From positions 434,001 to 498,000 of the forward strand of contig NZ_KB903814.1 of NCBI RefSeq assembly GCF_000379825.1: a stretch of 64,000 bases of DNA, written 5' to 3'. The notes under the pieces are model-generated. The model was not told where the DNA came from and made no database searches. It saw only the letters and a program-made list of their open reading frames with translations. This DNA is from Longispora albida DSM 44784. GTDB lineage: Bacteria; Actinomycetota; Actinomycetes; Mycobacteriales; Micromonosporaceae. Shown in pieces: positions 16,597 to 25,149 of this stretch; within the stretch, counting starts at the first letter, position 1, and the number at the start of each line of letters is the position of its first letter. The translations under genes and the position numbers were made by a program.

Positions 16597-17460
16597 CTAC
16601 TCCGCGACGGAGGCGTCCTGTGCCCGGTCGATGTTGTCCTTGATGTCCTTCCCGTCGCCGCCGGCGTTGATCGCCGAGCCACCCAGGCCTGGAATGTTGA
16701 CGTTGCCGCCCGTGACGCCCCGGATGCCCTGGGCCGCGACGTAGTGCGCCCCGGCGTTGATGCCGGTGAAGGCGAGGCCCTGGACGCTGGTGAAGCCCTT
16801 CAGGCTGCGCAGCGCGGCCAGGATCTCCTTGACCACCTTCAGCACCTCGGCGACGGTCTTCAGGATCTTGGCGATCTTCTCGAAGACCTGCGCGAGCTTC
16901 AGCAGGATCTGGGAGAACTTCTGCACGACCCGGCTGACCTGGGCCAGGGCCCGCAGGCCGCTGGCGATCCACGAGGCGACGCCGGCCACGAGGCTGGTGC
17001 CGAAGGAGATCACCGACAGCGCGAGGGCGATCGCGGCCTCGGCCAGCAGCCAGGTCAGCAGCATCATGATGATGTCGATGATCAGGTTCGCGGCCTCGAC
17101 GCAGGCCTCGGCGAGCGCGTCGAGCACCTCCTTGGTCTTGCCGGTGGCCTCGGCGAGCTTGGCCAGCCTGCTCTCGACGTCGGTCATCCTGGTCGTGAAG
17201 GCGGTGTAGCTCTCGCCGTCCCAGGCGCCGGCGAGCTTGGCCCGGTCGGTGTTCTGCTGGGTGGCGAGCTTGTTGACCTGCTCGGCGATCGCCGTGTACT
17301 TGCCGGCCACCTTCATGATCTCGTCCGGGTCACCCGCCACCCACTGCAGGCCCTCGGTGAGCTTGTCGAAGATCGGGCGCAGCGGCTGCTGGAGGAAGCC
17401 GGGGAACGTGTCGAACCACTCCTGGAGCCGGTTCTTGTGGTCGTTCTTGTCCGCGCTCAC
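16597..17460 (-). CDS. WXG100/PPE-like type VII secretion substrate with hydrophobic middle
   Basis: In this 287-residue protein the N-terminal ~110 residues are an amphipathic helical hairpin with a Trp-Asp-Gly turn (RAKLAGAWDGESYTAF), as in WXG100-type ESX substrates. Residues 115-165 are strongly hydrophobic (LIIDIIMMLLTWLLAEAAIA), followed by a long helical stretch and a Gly/Asn-rich C-terminus. It may be an exported effector or pore-forming partner; no enzymatic motif was seen. GTG 17460 overlaps the stop of the preceding gene by four bases. Membrane-spanning WXG-fold proteins of this kind are often encoded with EspC-like partners. Confidence 0.7.
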   Translation of the reverse strand: MSADKNDHKNRLQEWFDTFPGFLQQPLRPIFDKLTEGLQWVAGDPDEIMKVAGKYTAIAEQVNKLATQQNTDRAKLAGAWDGESYTAFTTRMTDVESRLAKLAEATGKTKEVLDALAEACVEAANLIIDIIMMLLTWLLAEAAIALALSVISFGTSLVAGVASWIASGLRALAQVSRVVQKFSQILLKLAQVFEKIAKILKTVAEVLKVVKEILAALRSLKGFTSVQGLAFTGINAGAHYVAAQGIRGVTGGNVNIPGLGGSAINAGGDGKDIKDNIDRAQDASVAE

Positions 17461-17804
17461 TGACCCATCCCCTTGATCTTCGTGTTGCCCATCGCGTCTT
17501 CCATCGCCTGGAGGTCGGTCTTCATCGCGGCGTCGCCGGCCTCGTGGTTGGCGACGACGGCGCGGACGCCGTTGGCGATGCCGGTCATCACGGTGGCGGC
17601 CGACTCGATGCCGTCCAGGCAGACCTTCACGTGATCGTTGTAGATCGAGTACAGGTGGTGGGAGAAGAACGGGATCCGGCCGAAGGCGTCCTCCGGCAGC
17701 TGGGTCTCCTTCATCTTCGTCGCCTGCGTGTTGAAGTCCTTCTGCCTCTGGTCGGAGGACTTCGCGAAGGTCTCCATCTTGTCCGGATCAATGTGCAGGT
17801 TCAC
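17457..17804 (-). CDS. EspC-like/WXG100-related type VII secretion target
   Basis: A small (115 residues) helical, Cys-poor protein beginning MNLHIDPDKMETFAKSSDQR with alternating charged heptads, a mid-region ARG-FPF-like turn (EDAFGRIPFFSHHLYSIYN) and a second helix AATVMTGIANGVRAVVANHE. The size and hairpin pattern match ESX-associated EspC/DUF2580-type proteins. It is translationally coupled to the larger substrate downstream, suggesting the two form a secreted heterodimer. No EccC/EccD secretion genes lie in the window. GTG 17804 is preceded by GGAAAGG. Confidence 0.7.
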   Translation of the reverse strand: MNLHIDPDKMETFAKSSDQRQKDFNTQATKMKETQLPEDAFGRIPFFSHHLYSIYNDHVKVCLDGIESAATVMTGIANGVRAVVANHEAGDAAMKTDLQAMEDAMGNTKIKGMGQ

Positions 17805-17857
17805 TCTGCTTGCCTTTCCGGTGGGGGTCTCCGGTGCGATGGGGAGGTTGTCTCCGT

Positions 17858-18472
17858 TTACCGGCCCGCGAGCGCGGCGGCCAGCGCCTCTGCCCGGCTG
17901 GTGGTGAACATCGCCGTGTTGACGGCGATCCGTGAGAAGTCGATGAACTCGATCAGCACCCGGCCCCGCTGGAGGAACGTCCCTTCCCTCGCGGCCCGGG
18001 CCACGGCGGCCCTCGGCAGGGCGAGGACCAGGCTGAACTGGTTGCCGCTGTCCTGGTGCAGGATGAGCAGCCGGTGGGTGGTGACCAGGTAGTACTGCGA
18101 CTGGCCGGGTTTGCCCAGCTCCGCGAAGGACGCGGCGATCGAGCCGACATGCCCGGAGATCGCCACGCCGCCGATCTCGCCGGGCGGGCCGGCGCTGAGC
18201 GAGTCCAGCCAGGCCAGGGGCTTGAGCGCCGGGGTGATGATCCTGTCGAGAGCCGACTGCTCCGGCGGGCGGCCGGCCAGCAGCCGCTCGTACTCGCGCC
18301 GGACCGGCCCGGGCATCCTGTCCAGGAGGGCCTGGATCTGCTCCGGGGTGCGCTCGACCCTGTTCTCGCCGTACGCGAGCAGGAACGAGCCCATCGCCCT
18401 CGGCTGCTCGCCGGCGGGCAGCAGCGCGCGGACGGCGTCTGAGTAGATCCGCAGATAGTCGAGCATCGGCAC
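17858..18472 (-). CDS. Hypothetical protein linked to type VII substrates
   Basis: No family was firmly recognised for this 204-residue protein. The C-terminal ~110 residues alternate hydrophobic strands (QYYLVTTHRLLILHQDSGNQ, FSLVLALPRAAVARAA, RGRVLIEFIDFSRIAVNT) and end with an amphipathic helix, the pattern of a bacterial PH-like domain. The N-terminal part is helical and may mediate protein contacts. It is the first gene of the three-gene minus-strand cluster, 53 bases ahead of the EspC-like gene, so it may act as an accessory factor for the substrates. Confidence 0.6.
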   Translation of the reverse strand: MPMLDYLRIYSDAVRALLPAGEQPRAMGSFLLAYGENRVERTPEQIQALLDRMPGPVRREYERLLAGRPPEQSALDRIITPALKPLAWLDSLSAGPPGEIGGVAISGHVGSIAASFAELGKPGQSQYYLVTTHRLLILHQDSGNQFSLVLALPRAAVARAAREGTFLQRGRVLIEFIDFSRIAVNTAMFTTSRAEALAAALAGR

Positions 18473-18511
18473 CGATCCTTCCCGGTCGGGCCTGATGCTA
18501 TAAAACGGCCG

Positions 18512-20704
18512 CTACCCCTGCTCGTCCTCCACGCCAGCGATGGCTGCCGGGCCGATCGGCACGTGGGTCAGTGCCCGGCCGCATGCCGCCCTGATCGCGG
18601 CTGCCACGGCGGCCGTCGAGGACACCGTGGGCGGCTCGCCGACGCCGCGCAGGCCGTACGGGGAATCCGGGTCGCCGAGTTCGAGAATGTCGGTGCGGAT
18701 GACCGGCGCGTCGGCGATGGTCGGGATCAAGTAGTCGGTGAACGACGGGTTCTGGATCCGGCCGCCGGAGATCCGCATCTCCTCCATGACGGCGAGCCCG
18801 ACGCCCTGCATGACGCCGCCGTGGATCTGGCCCTCGACGGCCTGCGGGTTGATGGCCCGGCCGACGTCCTGGGCTGTGGCGATCTCGGCGACGTGCACGA
18901 TGCCCAGCTCGGTGTCGACGTCGACGGTGGCCCGGTGCGCGGCGAAAGCGTACTGGACGTGCGCGTCACCCTGCCCGGTCTCCGGATCGAGGGGGCTCGT
19001 CGGCCGGTGCCGCCACTGCACCGTCTCGTCGGCCGGCTCGCTGAGCGGCTCGGCCCAGCCCTCGGCCTCCCGCCGCCGGAGCGTGTCGCGGATCGCCAGG
19101 CAGGCCGCCCGGACCGCCCCGCCCGTCATGTACGTCTGCCGTGAAGCCGAGGACGATCCGGCGCTGCCGACGCCGGTGTCTGCCGGGGCGAGGACGACGC
19201 GCTCGATGCCGAGTTCGGTGCGGACGATCTGGGACTCCACTGTGACCAGTCCCTGCCCGACTTCGGCGGCAGCCGTGTACACCGTCGCCACCGGCTCCCC
19301 GCCGACCAGTTCGAGCCGGACGCGGGCCGTCGCGTAGTCGTCGAAGCCCTCCGAGAACCCGACGTTCTTGATCCCGATCGCGTACCCGACGCCCCGCCGC
19401 ACCCCTTCGCCGTGCGTCGTGTTCCCGCTCCCGCCGGGCAGCGCGGACGGGGCCGGGGCGGCCGGCATGTCCCGTACCCGGCGGAGCAGTTCGGCGACCG
19501 GTGCCTGCCCCGTGACCACCTGCCCGGTCGGCATCACGGAACCCGTCGACATGGCGTTGCGGACGCGCAGCTCCACCGGGTCCATGTCCAGCGCGGCGGC
19601 GAGCTTGTCCATCTGCGACTCGTACGCGAAGCACGCCTGCACCGCGCCGAAGCCGCGCATCGCCCCGCACGGCGGGTTGTTGGTGTAGACGGCCCGGGCG
19701 TCCATCGCCACGTTCGGCACGTCGTAGGGGCCGAAGCCGAGCGTGGCGGCGTTCCCGCAGACGGCCGACGAGGTGGAGGCGTACGCCCCGCCGTCGAGGA
19801 CGATCCCGGCCCGGACGAAGACCAGGCGGCCGTCGCGCGCCGCGCCGTGCGTGTAGCGGAGGCGGGCGGGGTGGCGGTGGACGTGGCCGTGGAAGGACTC
19901 CTCGCGGGAGTACACCATCTTGATGGGTTTCCCCGTGCGCAGGGCCAGCATGCAGGCGTGGATCTGCATCGACACGTCCTCCCTGGCCCCGAAGGCCCCG
20001 CCGACGCCGGACAGGATCAGGCGCACCTTCTCCGGTGGCATGCCGAGCGCTGCCGCGACCTGCCGCTGGTCGGCGTGCAGCCACTGCGTCGCGATGAACA
20101 GGTCGACACCGCCGTCCTCGGCAGGAACGGCCAGCCCCGACTCGGGCCCGAGGAATGCCTGGTCCTGCATGCCGACCGTGTACTCACCGGACACGACCAC
20201 CTCGGCCACCGCGTCCGGATCACCCCGCCGGATCCGCACGTGCCGCACCAGGTTCCCGCCCGGATGTACCAGGTCAGACCCGTCACGCAGCGCGTCCTCC
20301 GGGTCGGTCACCGGCTCCTGTTCCTCGTAGGCGACCACGATCGCGGCGAGCGCCCGGCGTGCCGTCTCCGGGTGGCCGGCGGCCACGATCGCGACCGGCT
20401 CGCCCTGGTAGCGCACCTGGTCCACGGCCAGCACCGGCTGGTCGGCGTGTTCGAGCCCGTACTGGTTCTCCCCCGGCACGTCCTCATGGGTCAGCACCGC
20501 GAACACGCCGGGCAGGGCCAGCGCAGGGCCGATGTCGAGGCCCCGGATCAGGGCTCGCGGGTACGGGCTGCGGAGCGTCGCGCCCCAGAGCATGTCGTCG
20601 GCCCACAGGTCCGAGGCGAAGGCGAACTCCCCGGACACCTTGAGCACACCGTCCGGCCGGGTCGCACTGTCCCCGACCCGTCCGCTCACGATGGTAGTGG
20701 TCAT
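18512..20704 (-). CDS. Molybdopterin-binding large subunit of a xanthine dehydrogenase-family hydroxylase
   Basis: This 730-residue catalytic subunit carries moco-binding and active-site motifs: GGVGGAFGAREDVSM-type loop (as GVGGAFGARED), GAMRGFGAVQACFAYE (Arg/Phe of the substrate pocket), EVGQG and, near the C-terminus, GLRGVGEPPT with the catalytic-base Glu. The CO-dehydrogenase signature AYRCSFR is absent, so xanthine/aldehyde-type hydroxylation is more likely than CO oxidation. ATG 20704 overlaps the stop of the iron-sulfur subunit by four bases. Substrate may be a purine, aldehyde or N-heterocycle. Confidence 0.9.
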   Translation of the reverse strand: MTTTIVSGRVGDSATRPDGVLKVSGEFAFASDLWADDMLWGATLRSPYPRALIRGLDIGPALALPGVFAVLTHEDVPGENQYGLEHADQPVLAVDQVRYQGEPVAIVAAGHPETARRALAAIVVAYEEQEPVTDPEDALRDGSDLVHPGGNLVRHVRIRRGDPDAVAEVVVSGEYTVGMQDQAFLGPESGLAVPAEDGGVDLFIATQWLHADQRQVAAALGMPPEKVRLILSGVGGAFGAREDVSMQIHACMLALRTGKPIKMVYSREESFHGHVHRHPARLRYTHGAARDGRLVFVRAGIVLDGGAYASTSSAVCGNAATLGFGPYDVPNVAMDARAVYTNNPPCGAMRGFGAVQACFAYESQMDKLAAALDMDPVELRVRNAMSTGSVMPTGQVVTGQAPVAELLRRVRDMPAAPAPSALPGGSGNTTHGEGVRRGVGYAIGIKNVGFSEGFDDYATARVRLELVGGEPVATVYTAAAEVGQGLVTVESQIVRTELGIERVVLAPADTGVGSAGSSSASRQTYMTGGAVRAACLAIRDTLRRREAEGWAEPLSEPADETVQWRHRPTSPLDPETGQGDAHVQYAFAAHRATVDVDTELGIVHVAEIATAQDVGRAINPQAVEGQIHGGVMQGVGLAVMEEMRISGGRIQNPSFTDYLIPTIADAPVIRTDILELGDPDSPYGLRGVGEPPTVSSTAAVAAAIRAACGRALTHVPIGPAAIAGVEDEQG

Positions 20705-21147
20705 GACTCCGCCGCCATCCGCACCGCTTCCATGATCTTCTGGTATCCCGTGCACCGGCACAGGTTCCCCGCCAGGGCCTCCCGGATCTGCTCGTCGTCA
20801 GGTTCCGGTATCCGCCGGAGCAGGTCGTCGACGGCCACGATCAGCCCCGGTGTGCAGAATCCGCACTGCACAGCCCCGGCGGCCAGGAAAGCCCGCCCGG
20901 CCCGCCCGTCGCCAAGGCCCTCGATCGTCACCACGTCCCGGCCCTCGGCCTGCCCGGCCGGCACGAGGCAGGAGCACACGGGCCTGCCGTCGAGGTACAC
21001 CGTGCACGATCCGCATTCGCCCTGCTCGCAGGCGTTCTTGGAGCCGGGGAGGCCGAGGCGCTCGCGCAGCACGTAGAGCAGGCTCTCGCCGGGCCACACG
21101 TCGTCGGCTTCGGCGACACGGCCGTTGACTTCCAAACGGACCCGCAT
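20701..21147 (-). CDS. 2Fe-2S subunit of the molybdenum hydroxylase
   Basis: The 148-residue electron-transfer subunit has the plant-ferredoxin-type cluster CEQGECGSCTVYLDG..C and the second cluster set CGFCTPG...NLCRCTGYQKI, exactly as in CoxS/XdhC-type small subunits. It passes electrons from the molybdenum site to the FAD subunit. ATG 21147 lies two bases past the stop of the FAD gene; longer upstream starts would run antisense to nothing conserved. All eight cluster cysteines are present. Confidence 0.95.
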   Translation of the reverse strand: MRVRLEVNGRVAEADDVWPGESLLYVLRERLGLPGSKNACEQGECGSCTVYLDGRPVCSCLVPAGQAEGRDVVTIEGLGDGRAGRAFLAAGAVQCGFCTPGLIVAVDDLLRRIPEPDDEQIREALAGNLCRCTGYQKIMEAVRMAAES

Positions 21148-21149
21148 GG

Positions 21150-21995
21150 TCACCGCCGTCCTTCCCAGGCCCAGCGCAGGGCACGTGCGCCGAGGACGGC
21201 CAGGGCGTGCCGCCGGTACGCGGCCGAGCCCCGCACGTCGTCGATCGGGTCGGACGCGGCGGCCACCAGTTCCCCGAACCGCCGCGCCGTCGCGTCGGCC
21301 AGCACCCCGCCGTCCCACGGCAGCGCCTCCGCCGCGAACCGTTCAGCCTCCACGGCCCGCCTCGGAGTCGGTGCGGCCGAGCCGATCCCGGTGCCCACGG
21401 TCCGGCTCTCCTCATCGAGCGCGACAGCGAGCGAGCAGACGGCAATCACCATCGAGTTACGCGTGCCCACCTTCGCGAACTGCTGCGGTCCCTTCGCCGG
21501 CTCCACGAGAAACGCCGCGATCAGTTCGCCAGCCTCCATGACTGTCCTCTTCGGACCGAGGAAGAACTGGTCAACAGGAACGACCCGGGTCCCGCGTGCC
21601 GAGGCCAGTTCCACGCTCGCCCCGGTCGCGAGCAGCGGCGGATGCGCGTCCCCGGCCGGGGACCCGGTCGCGAGATTGCCGCCGACAGTGCCCCGGTTGC
21701 GGATCTGCGGCGAGCCGACGGTCCGCGAGGCCATCGCCAGCCCGGGCAGGAGGTCACCCAGGCCACTGATGATCTGCTCGTACGTGACTCCTGCGCCGAT
21801 CCGCAGCACCGGCCCGTCGGCCGCCCAGCCGGCCAGTTCCGGGACGCGGGTCAGGTCGAGCAGGGCCGGCGGGCGCTTCCGGGCGAAGTTCAGGTCGACC
21901 ATCACATCGGTGCCGCCGGCGACCGGGAGGGCATCGGGATGGGCCGCCAGCGCCGCCAGCGCGTCCTCCCACGTCAAGGGCCTGAAGAACTCCAC
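21150..21995 (-). CDS. FAD-binding medium subunit of the molybdenum hydroxylase
   Basis: This 281-residue subunit has the FAD motifs VAGGTDVMVDLNF near residue 25 and GTVGGNLATGSPAGDAHPPL near residue 110, typical of CoxM/XdhB-like proteins. It is first in the operon (FAD, 2Fe-2S, Mo), the same order as coxMSL. GTG 21995 is chosen because GGGGGAG lies seven bases upstream and the homologous protein begins here; the open frame extends 253 codons further without similarity. Divergent from the MocA-like gene across 117 bases. Confidence 0.92.
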   Translation of the reverse strand: MEFFRPLTWEDALAALAAHPDALPVAGGTDVMVDLNFARKRPPALLDLTRVPELAGWAADGPVLRIGAGVTYEQIISGLGDLLPGLAMASRTVGSPQIRNRGTVGGNLATGSPAGDAHPPLLATGASVELASARGTRVVPVDQFFLGPKRTVMEAGELIAAFLVEPAKGPQQFAKVGTRNSMVIAVCSLAVALDEESRTVGTGIGSAAPTPRRAVEAERFAAEALPWDGGVLADATARRFGELVAAASDPIDDVRGSAAYRRHALAVLGARALRWAWEGRR

Positions 21996-22112
21996 GGCTC
22001 CCCCTAGGCTTCCAGGCTCCCACCCCGCTGCCGCCCGGGCCCGGATATCAGCCAACAGGCCCTCACCCCAAACACCCCTTTCCCGTACCCGGAGGCGATT
22101 ACGCTCCGTTTC

Positions 22113-22691
22113 GTGAGCCCAGGTCGCGTCGCCGGCCTGCTCCTGGCCGCCGGAGGTGGCAGCAGGTACGGCGGCCCGAAGGCCCTGATCGTGCTCGGCG
22201 GGCAGCTGCTCGCCGACCGGGGCGTCACCGTGCTCCGCGAGGGCGGCTGCGTACCCGTCGCCGTCGTCCTCGGCGCCGGGGCTCCGGGCGTCATCCGCCA
22301 GGCCGAGTCCCTGACCAGCACTCTCATCGTCATGAACCCGGACTGGCGTACCGGGATCGGCTCCTCCCTGCGCGCGGGCCTCACCGCCCTGGCCGCCACC
22401 GAGGCGGCCGCCGTGGCTGTCGTGCTCGCCGACATGCCCTGGGTGACTCCGGCAGCGGTATGCAGGGTGATCGGCGGGGCGGATGCCGCGTCCCTGGCCG
22501 CCGCCACGTACGACGGCCAGCGCGACCATCCCGTCCTGCTCGGCCGGGACCACTGGCCGGGCGTCGCGGCCCTCGCGCTGGGCGACACCGGAGCCCGCCC
22601 GTACCTGGAAGCCCACGCTGACCAGGTCCGTCTCGTCCCGTGCGAGGACATCGCGAGCCCCCGGGACCTCGACACTCCCGCACAGGACTGA
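22113..22691 (+). CDS. mocA: Molybdenum cofactor cytidylyltransferase, MocA/PucB-like
   Basis: A nucleotidyltransferase of 192 residues with the N-terminal loop LLLAAGGGSRYGGPKALIVL (NTP binding, as in MobA/MocA) and VVLADMPWVTPAAV holding the metal-binding Asp. MocA-type enzymes attach CMP to the molybdenum cofactor of xanthine dehydrogenase-family enzymes, which fits the divergent hydroxylase operon next door. The alternative, a general NTP-transferase for sugars, is less likely in this setting. GTG 22113 has no close ribosome site; GGAGG sits about 17 bases upstream. Confidence 0.8.
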   Translation: MSPGRVAGLLLAAGGGSRYGGPKALIVLGGQLLADRGVTVLREGGCVPVAVVLGAGAPGVIRQAESLTSTLIVMNPDWRTGIGSSLRAGLTALAATEAAAVAVVLADMPWVTPAAVCRVIGGADAASLAAATYDGQRDHPVLLGRDHWPGVAALALGDTGARPYLEAHADQVRLVPCEDIASPRDLDTPAQD

Positions 22692-22693
22692 AG

Positions 22694-22725
22694 TTGCGTA
22701 CCGCGAAATTATTCGTGCCACGCAA
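22694..22725. promoter_or_regulatory. 32-base imperfect palindrome upstream of the TetR gene
   Basis: The outer arms TTGCGT (22694-22699) and ACGCAA (22720-22725) and the inner arms CGAA/TTCG (22704-22715) share one centre; 11 of 16 half-site positions match. It lies 22 bases before the TetR start codon, inside the only AT-rich stretch of the region, where an autoregulatory TetR operator would be expected. Confidence 0.6.
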
Positions 22726-22747
22726 TTTTTGGGTGTACGGTCGCGGC

Positions 22748-23422
22748 ATGGCAACCGACGAGCCCGCGAGGCCCACCGGCCTGCGGGAGAGCAAGAAGGC
22801 CGCCACGCGGCGGGCGATCATCGCCGCGGCGCTCCGGCTGGCCAAGGAGCACGGCCTGGGGAACGTCCGGGTCGAGGCGATCGCCGCGGCGGCTGGCGTG
22901 TCGCCGCGGACGTACAACAACTACTTCTCCAGCCGCGAGGAAGCGATCTGTGCCCTCAGCATCGAGCGCGCCGTGCAGCTGGGCGCCCGGCTCACCGCCC
23001 GGCCGCCCGGGGAGCCCCTGGCCCTGGCGATCCGCCGGGCGATGACCGGGCTGTACGCCGGCAACGAGCCCGACCGGGAGGTGATCCTCCTGATCATGAG
23101 CACGCCGGCCCTCGCCCGCGAGTTCATGAAGGCGAGCGCGGCCGGGGAGCAGCACTTCGCCGACGCGGTCGCCGACCGGATCGGCGCGCAGCGCGGGCGG
23201 CTCGACGTCGCGGTGCTGGCCGCCGCCGTTTACGCGGCGAGCCGGGTCGCCACCCAGCACTGGCTCGGCCCCGGCCGGGCGGGCCCGTTCGTCGACAGCC
23301 TCGACGCGGCGCTGTCTCCGCTGACCCCGGTGGCCGAAGCCCTCGAAGCGGCCGGCCCCGGCGAACCCCTCTCGCTGGCCGAGCTGGCCCCGGCGATCGA
23401 CCCAAGGGAGCACCGGTGCTGA
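22748..23422 (+). CDS. TetR-family transcriptional repressor
   Basis: The 224-residue regulator has an N-terminal TetR helix-turn-helix: TRRAIIAAALRLAKEHGLGN, then VRVEAIAAAAGVSPRTYNNYF, and an all-helical ligand domain after residue 70. It is the first gene of a three-gene unit with two ABC exporter half-transporters, a typical arrangement for a drug-responsive repressor and its pump. ATG 22748 is taken as the start; a 36-codon upstream extension overlaps the MocA end and the operator. Stop overlaps the next gene's GTG by seven bases. Confidence 0.9.
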   Translation: MATDEPARPTGLRESKKAATRRAIIAAALRLAKEHGLGNVRVEAIAAAAGVSPRTYNNYFSSREEAICALSIERAVQLGARLTARPPGEPLALAIRRAMTGLYAGNEPDREVILLIMSTPALAREFMKASAAGEQHFADAVADRIGAQRGRLDVAVLAAAVYAASRVATQHWLGPGRAGPFVDSLDAALSPLTPVAEALEAAGPGEPLSLAELAPAIDPREHRC

Positions 23423-25149
23423 TCACACTCCTCCGGGAGCACGCAGGCCCGTACCGCCGGCAGCTCACGCTGGTGGTGCTGTTCCAGTTCGTCCAGACCC
23501 TGGCGAGCCTGTACCTGCCGACGCTCAACGCCGACATCATCGACAACGGCGTGGTCAAGGGCGACATCGGCTACATCGTGCGGACCGGCGGCGTGATGCT
23601 CGCGATCAGCGTCGCCCAGATCCTGTGCACCGCCGGGGCCGTCTACTTCGGAGCGTGGACGGCCATGGCCATCGGCCGCGACATCCGGGCAGCCGTCTTC
23701 GGCCGGGTGCAGTCGTTCTCGGCGCGGGAGGTCGGCCAGTTCGGCACCCCGTCCCTGATCACGCGGACCACCAACGATGTCCAGCAGGTGCAGATGCTGG
23801 CGCTGATGACGTTCACGATGATGGTTTCCGCGCCCATCATGGGCGTCGGCGGTGTCGTCATGGCACTCAACCAGGACGTGCCGCTGTCCGGGGTCCTGCT
23901 GCTGATGGTGCCGGTGCTGGGCGTGGCCCTCGCACTGATCATCCGGAAGATGCGCCCGCAGTTCCGCCTGATGCAGGACCGGATCGACGACATCAACCGG
24001 GTACTGCGCGAGCAGATCACCGGCATCCGCGTGATCCGCGCCTTCGTCCGCGACACCCGGGAACGCGAGCGTTTCACCGCCTCCAACACCGGCCTGTTCG
24101 ACGTGTCGCTCGGCGTCGGCCGGCTGATGGCGTACATGTTCCCGGCCGTGATGCTGATCGGCAACGTCACCAGCGTCGCGGTGCTCTGGTACGGCGGCCA
24201 CCGGATCGACGTGGGAGACATGCAGGTCGGGGCGCTGACGGCGTTCCTGTCGTACCTGATGCAGATCCTGATGTCGGTCATGATGGCGACCTTCATGTTC
24301 ATGATGGTGCCCAGGGCCGAGGTGTCGGCGGAACGGATCCGCGAGGTGCTCGACACCGCCTCCAGCGTGGTACCCCCGGCCGAGCCGGTCACCGAGACCG
24401 TCCTCAAGGGACACCTCGAACTGCGCGACGTCGAGTTCAGGTACCCGGGCGCGGAGGAACCGGTGATCAGCGGCATCGACCTGCTCGCACGGCCGGGTCA
24501 GGTCACAGCCGTCATCGGCAGCACGGGCGCGGGCAAGACCACACTCCTCAATCTCGTACCCCGCCTCATGGACGTCACCGCCGGCGAGGTCCTGGTCGGC
24601 GGCGTCGACGTCCGCAGCCTCGACCCGGCCCTCCTGTCGCGCACGGTCGGCTTCGTCCCGCAGAAGCCGTACCTGTTCTCCGGCACCGTCGCCTCGAACC
24701 TCCGCTACGGCCGCCCCGACGCCACCGACGAGGAACTGTGGCGGGCGCTGGAGATCGCGCAGGCGAAGTCCTTCGTGGCGGACATGCCGGACGGGCTCGG
24801 CGCGCCGATCGCCCAGGGCGGTACCGACGTGTCCGGCGGCCAGCGGCAACGGCTCGCGATCGCGCGGGCCCTGGTCGCCCGGCCCGAGATCTACCTCTTC
24901 GACGACTCGTTCTCCGCGCTCGACTACGCCACCGACGCCGCGCTCCGTGCGGCCCTCGCCTCCGAGACCGCGGACGCGACGGTCGTGATCGTCGCCCAGC
25001 GGGTGGCCACGATCCGCACCGCCGACCGGATCATCGTGCTCGACGAGGGCCGGGTGGCGGGCTCCGGTACCCACAGTGAACTGATGGCCAGCAACGACAC
25101 CTACCGGGAGATCGTCCTCTCCCAGCTCACCGAGGCGGAGGCGGCATGA
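23416..25149 (+). CDS. Heterodimeric ABC exporter half-transporter A (degenerate site partner)
   Basis: A fused membrane-ATPase protein (577 residues): six transmembrane segments (to ~residue 310), then a nucleotide-binding domain with Walker [14 protein letters not shown], signature [15 protein letters not shown], and Walker [14 protein letters not shown]. The catalytic Glu after Walker B is Asp and the switch His is Gln (VAQRVATI), so its own ATP site is degenerate, as in TM287- or BmrC-type heterodimers. GTG 23416 follows AAGGGAG. It must pair with the next gene product to export hydrophobic compounds. Confidence 0.92.
   Translation: MLITLLREHAGPYRRQLTLVVLFQFVQTLASLYLPTLNADIIDNGVVKGDIGYIVRTGGVMLAISVAQILCTAGAVYFGAWTAMAIGRDIRAAVFGRVQSFSAREVGQFGTPSLITRTTNDVQQVQMLALMTFTMMVSAPIMGVGGVVMALNQDVPLSGVLLLMVPVLGVALALIIRKMRPQFRLMQDRIDDINRVLREQITGIRVIRAFVRDTRERERFTASNTGLFDVSLGVGRLMAYMFPAVMLIGNVTSVAVLWYGGHRIDVGDMQVGALTAFLSYLMQILMSVMMATFMFMMVPRAEVSAERIREVLDTASSVVPPAEPVTETVLKGHLELRDVEFRYPGAEEPVISGIDLLARPGQVTAVIGSTGAGKTTLLNLVPRLMDVTAGEVLVGGVDVRSLDPALLSRTVGFVPQKPYLFSGTVASNLRYGRPDATDEELWRALEIAQAKSFVADMPDGLGAPIAQGGTDVSGGQRQRLAIARALVARPEIYLFDDSFSALDYATDAALRAALASETADATVVIVAQRVATIRTADRIIVLDEGRVAGSGTHSELMASNDTYREIVLSQLTEAEAA

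Noticed and set aside
23230-25074. 614-codon minus-strand frame opposite ABC half-transporter A
   Set aside because: His/Asp/Arg-rich shadow of the conserved ATPase gene; no domain visible.
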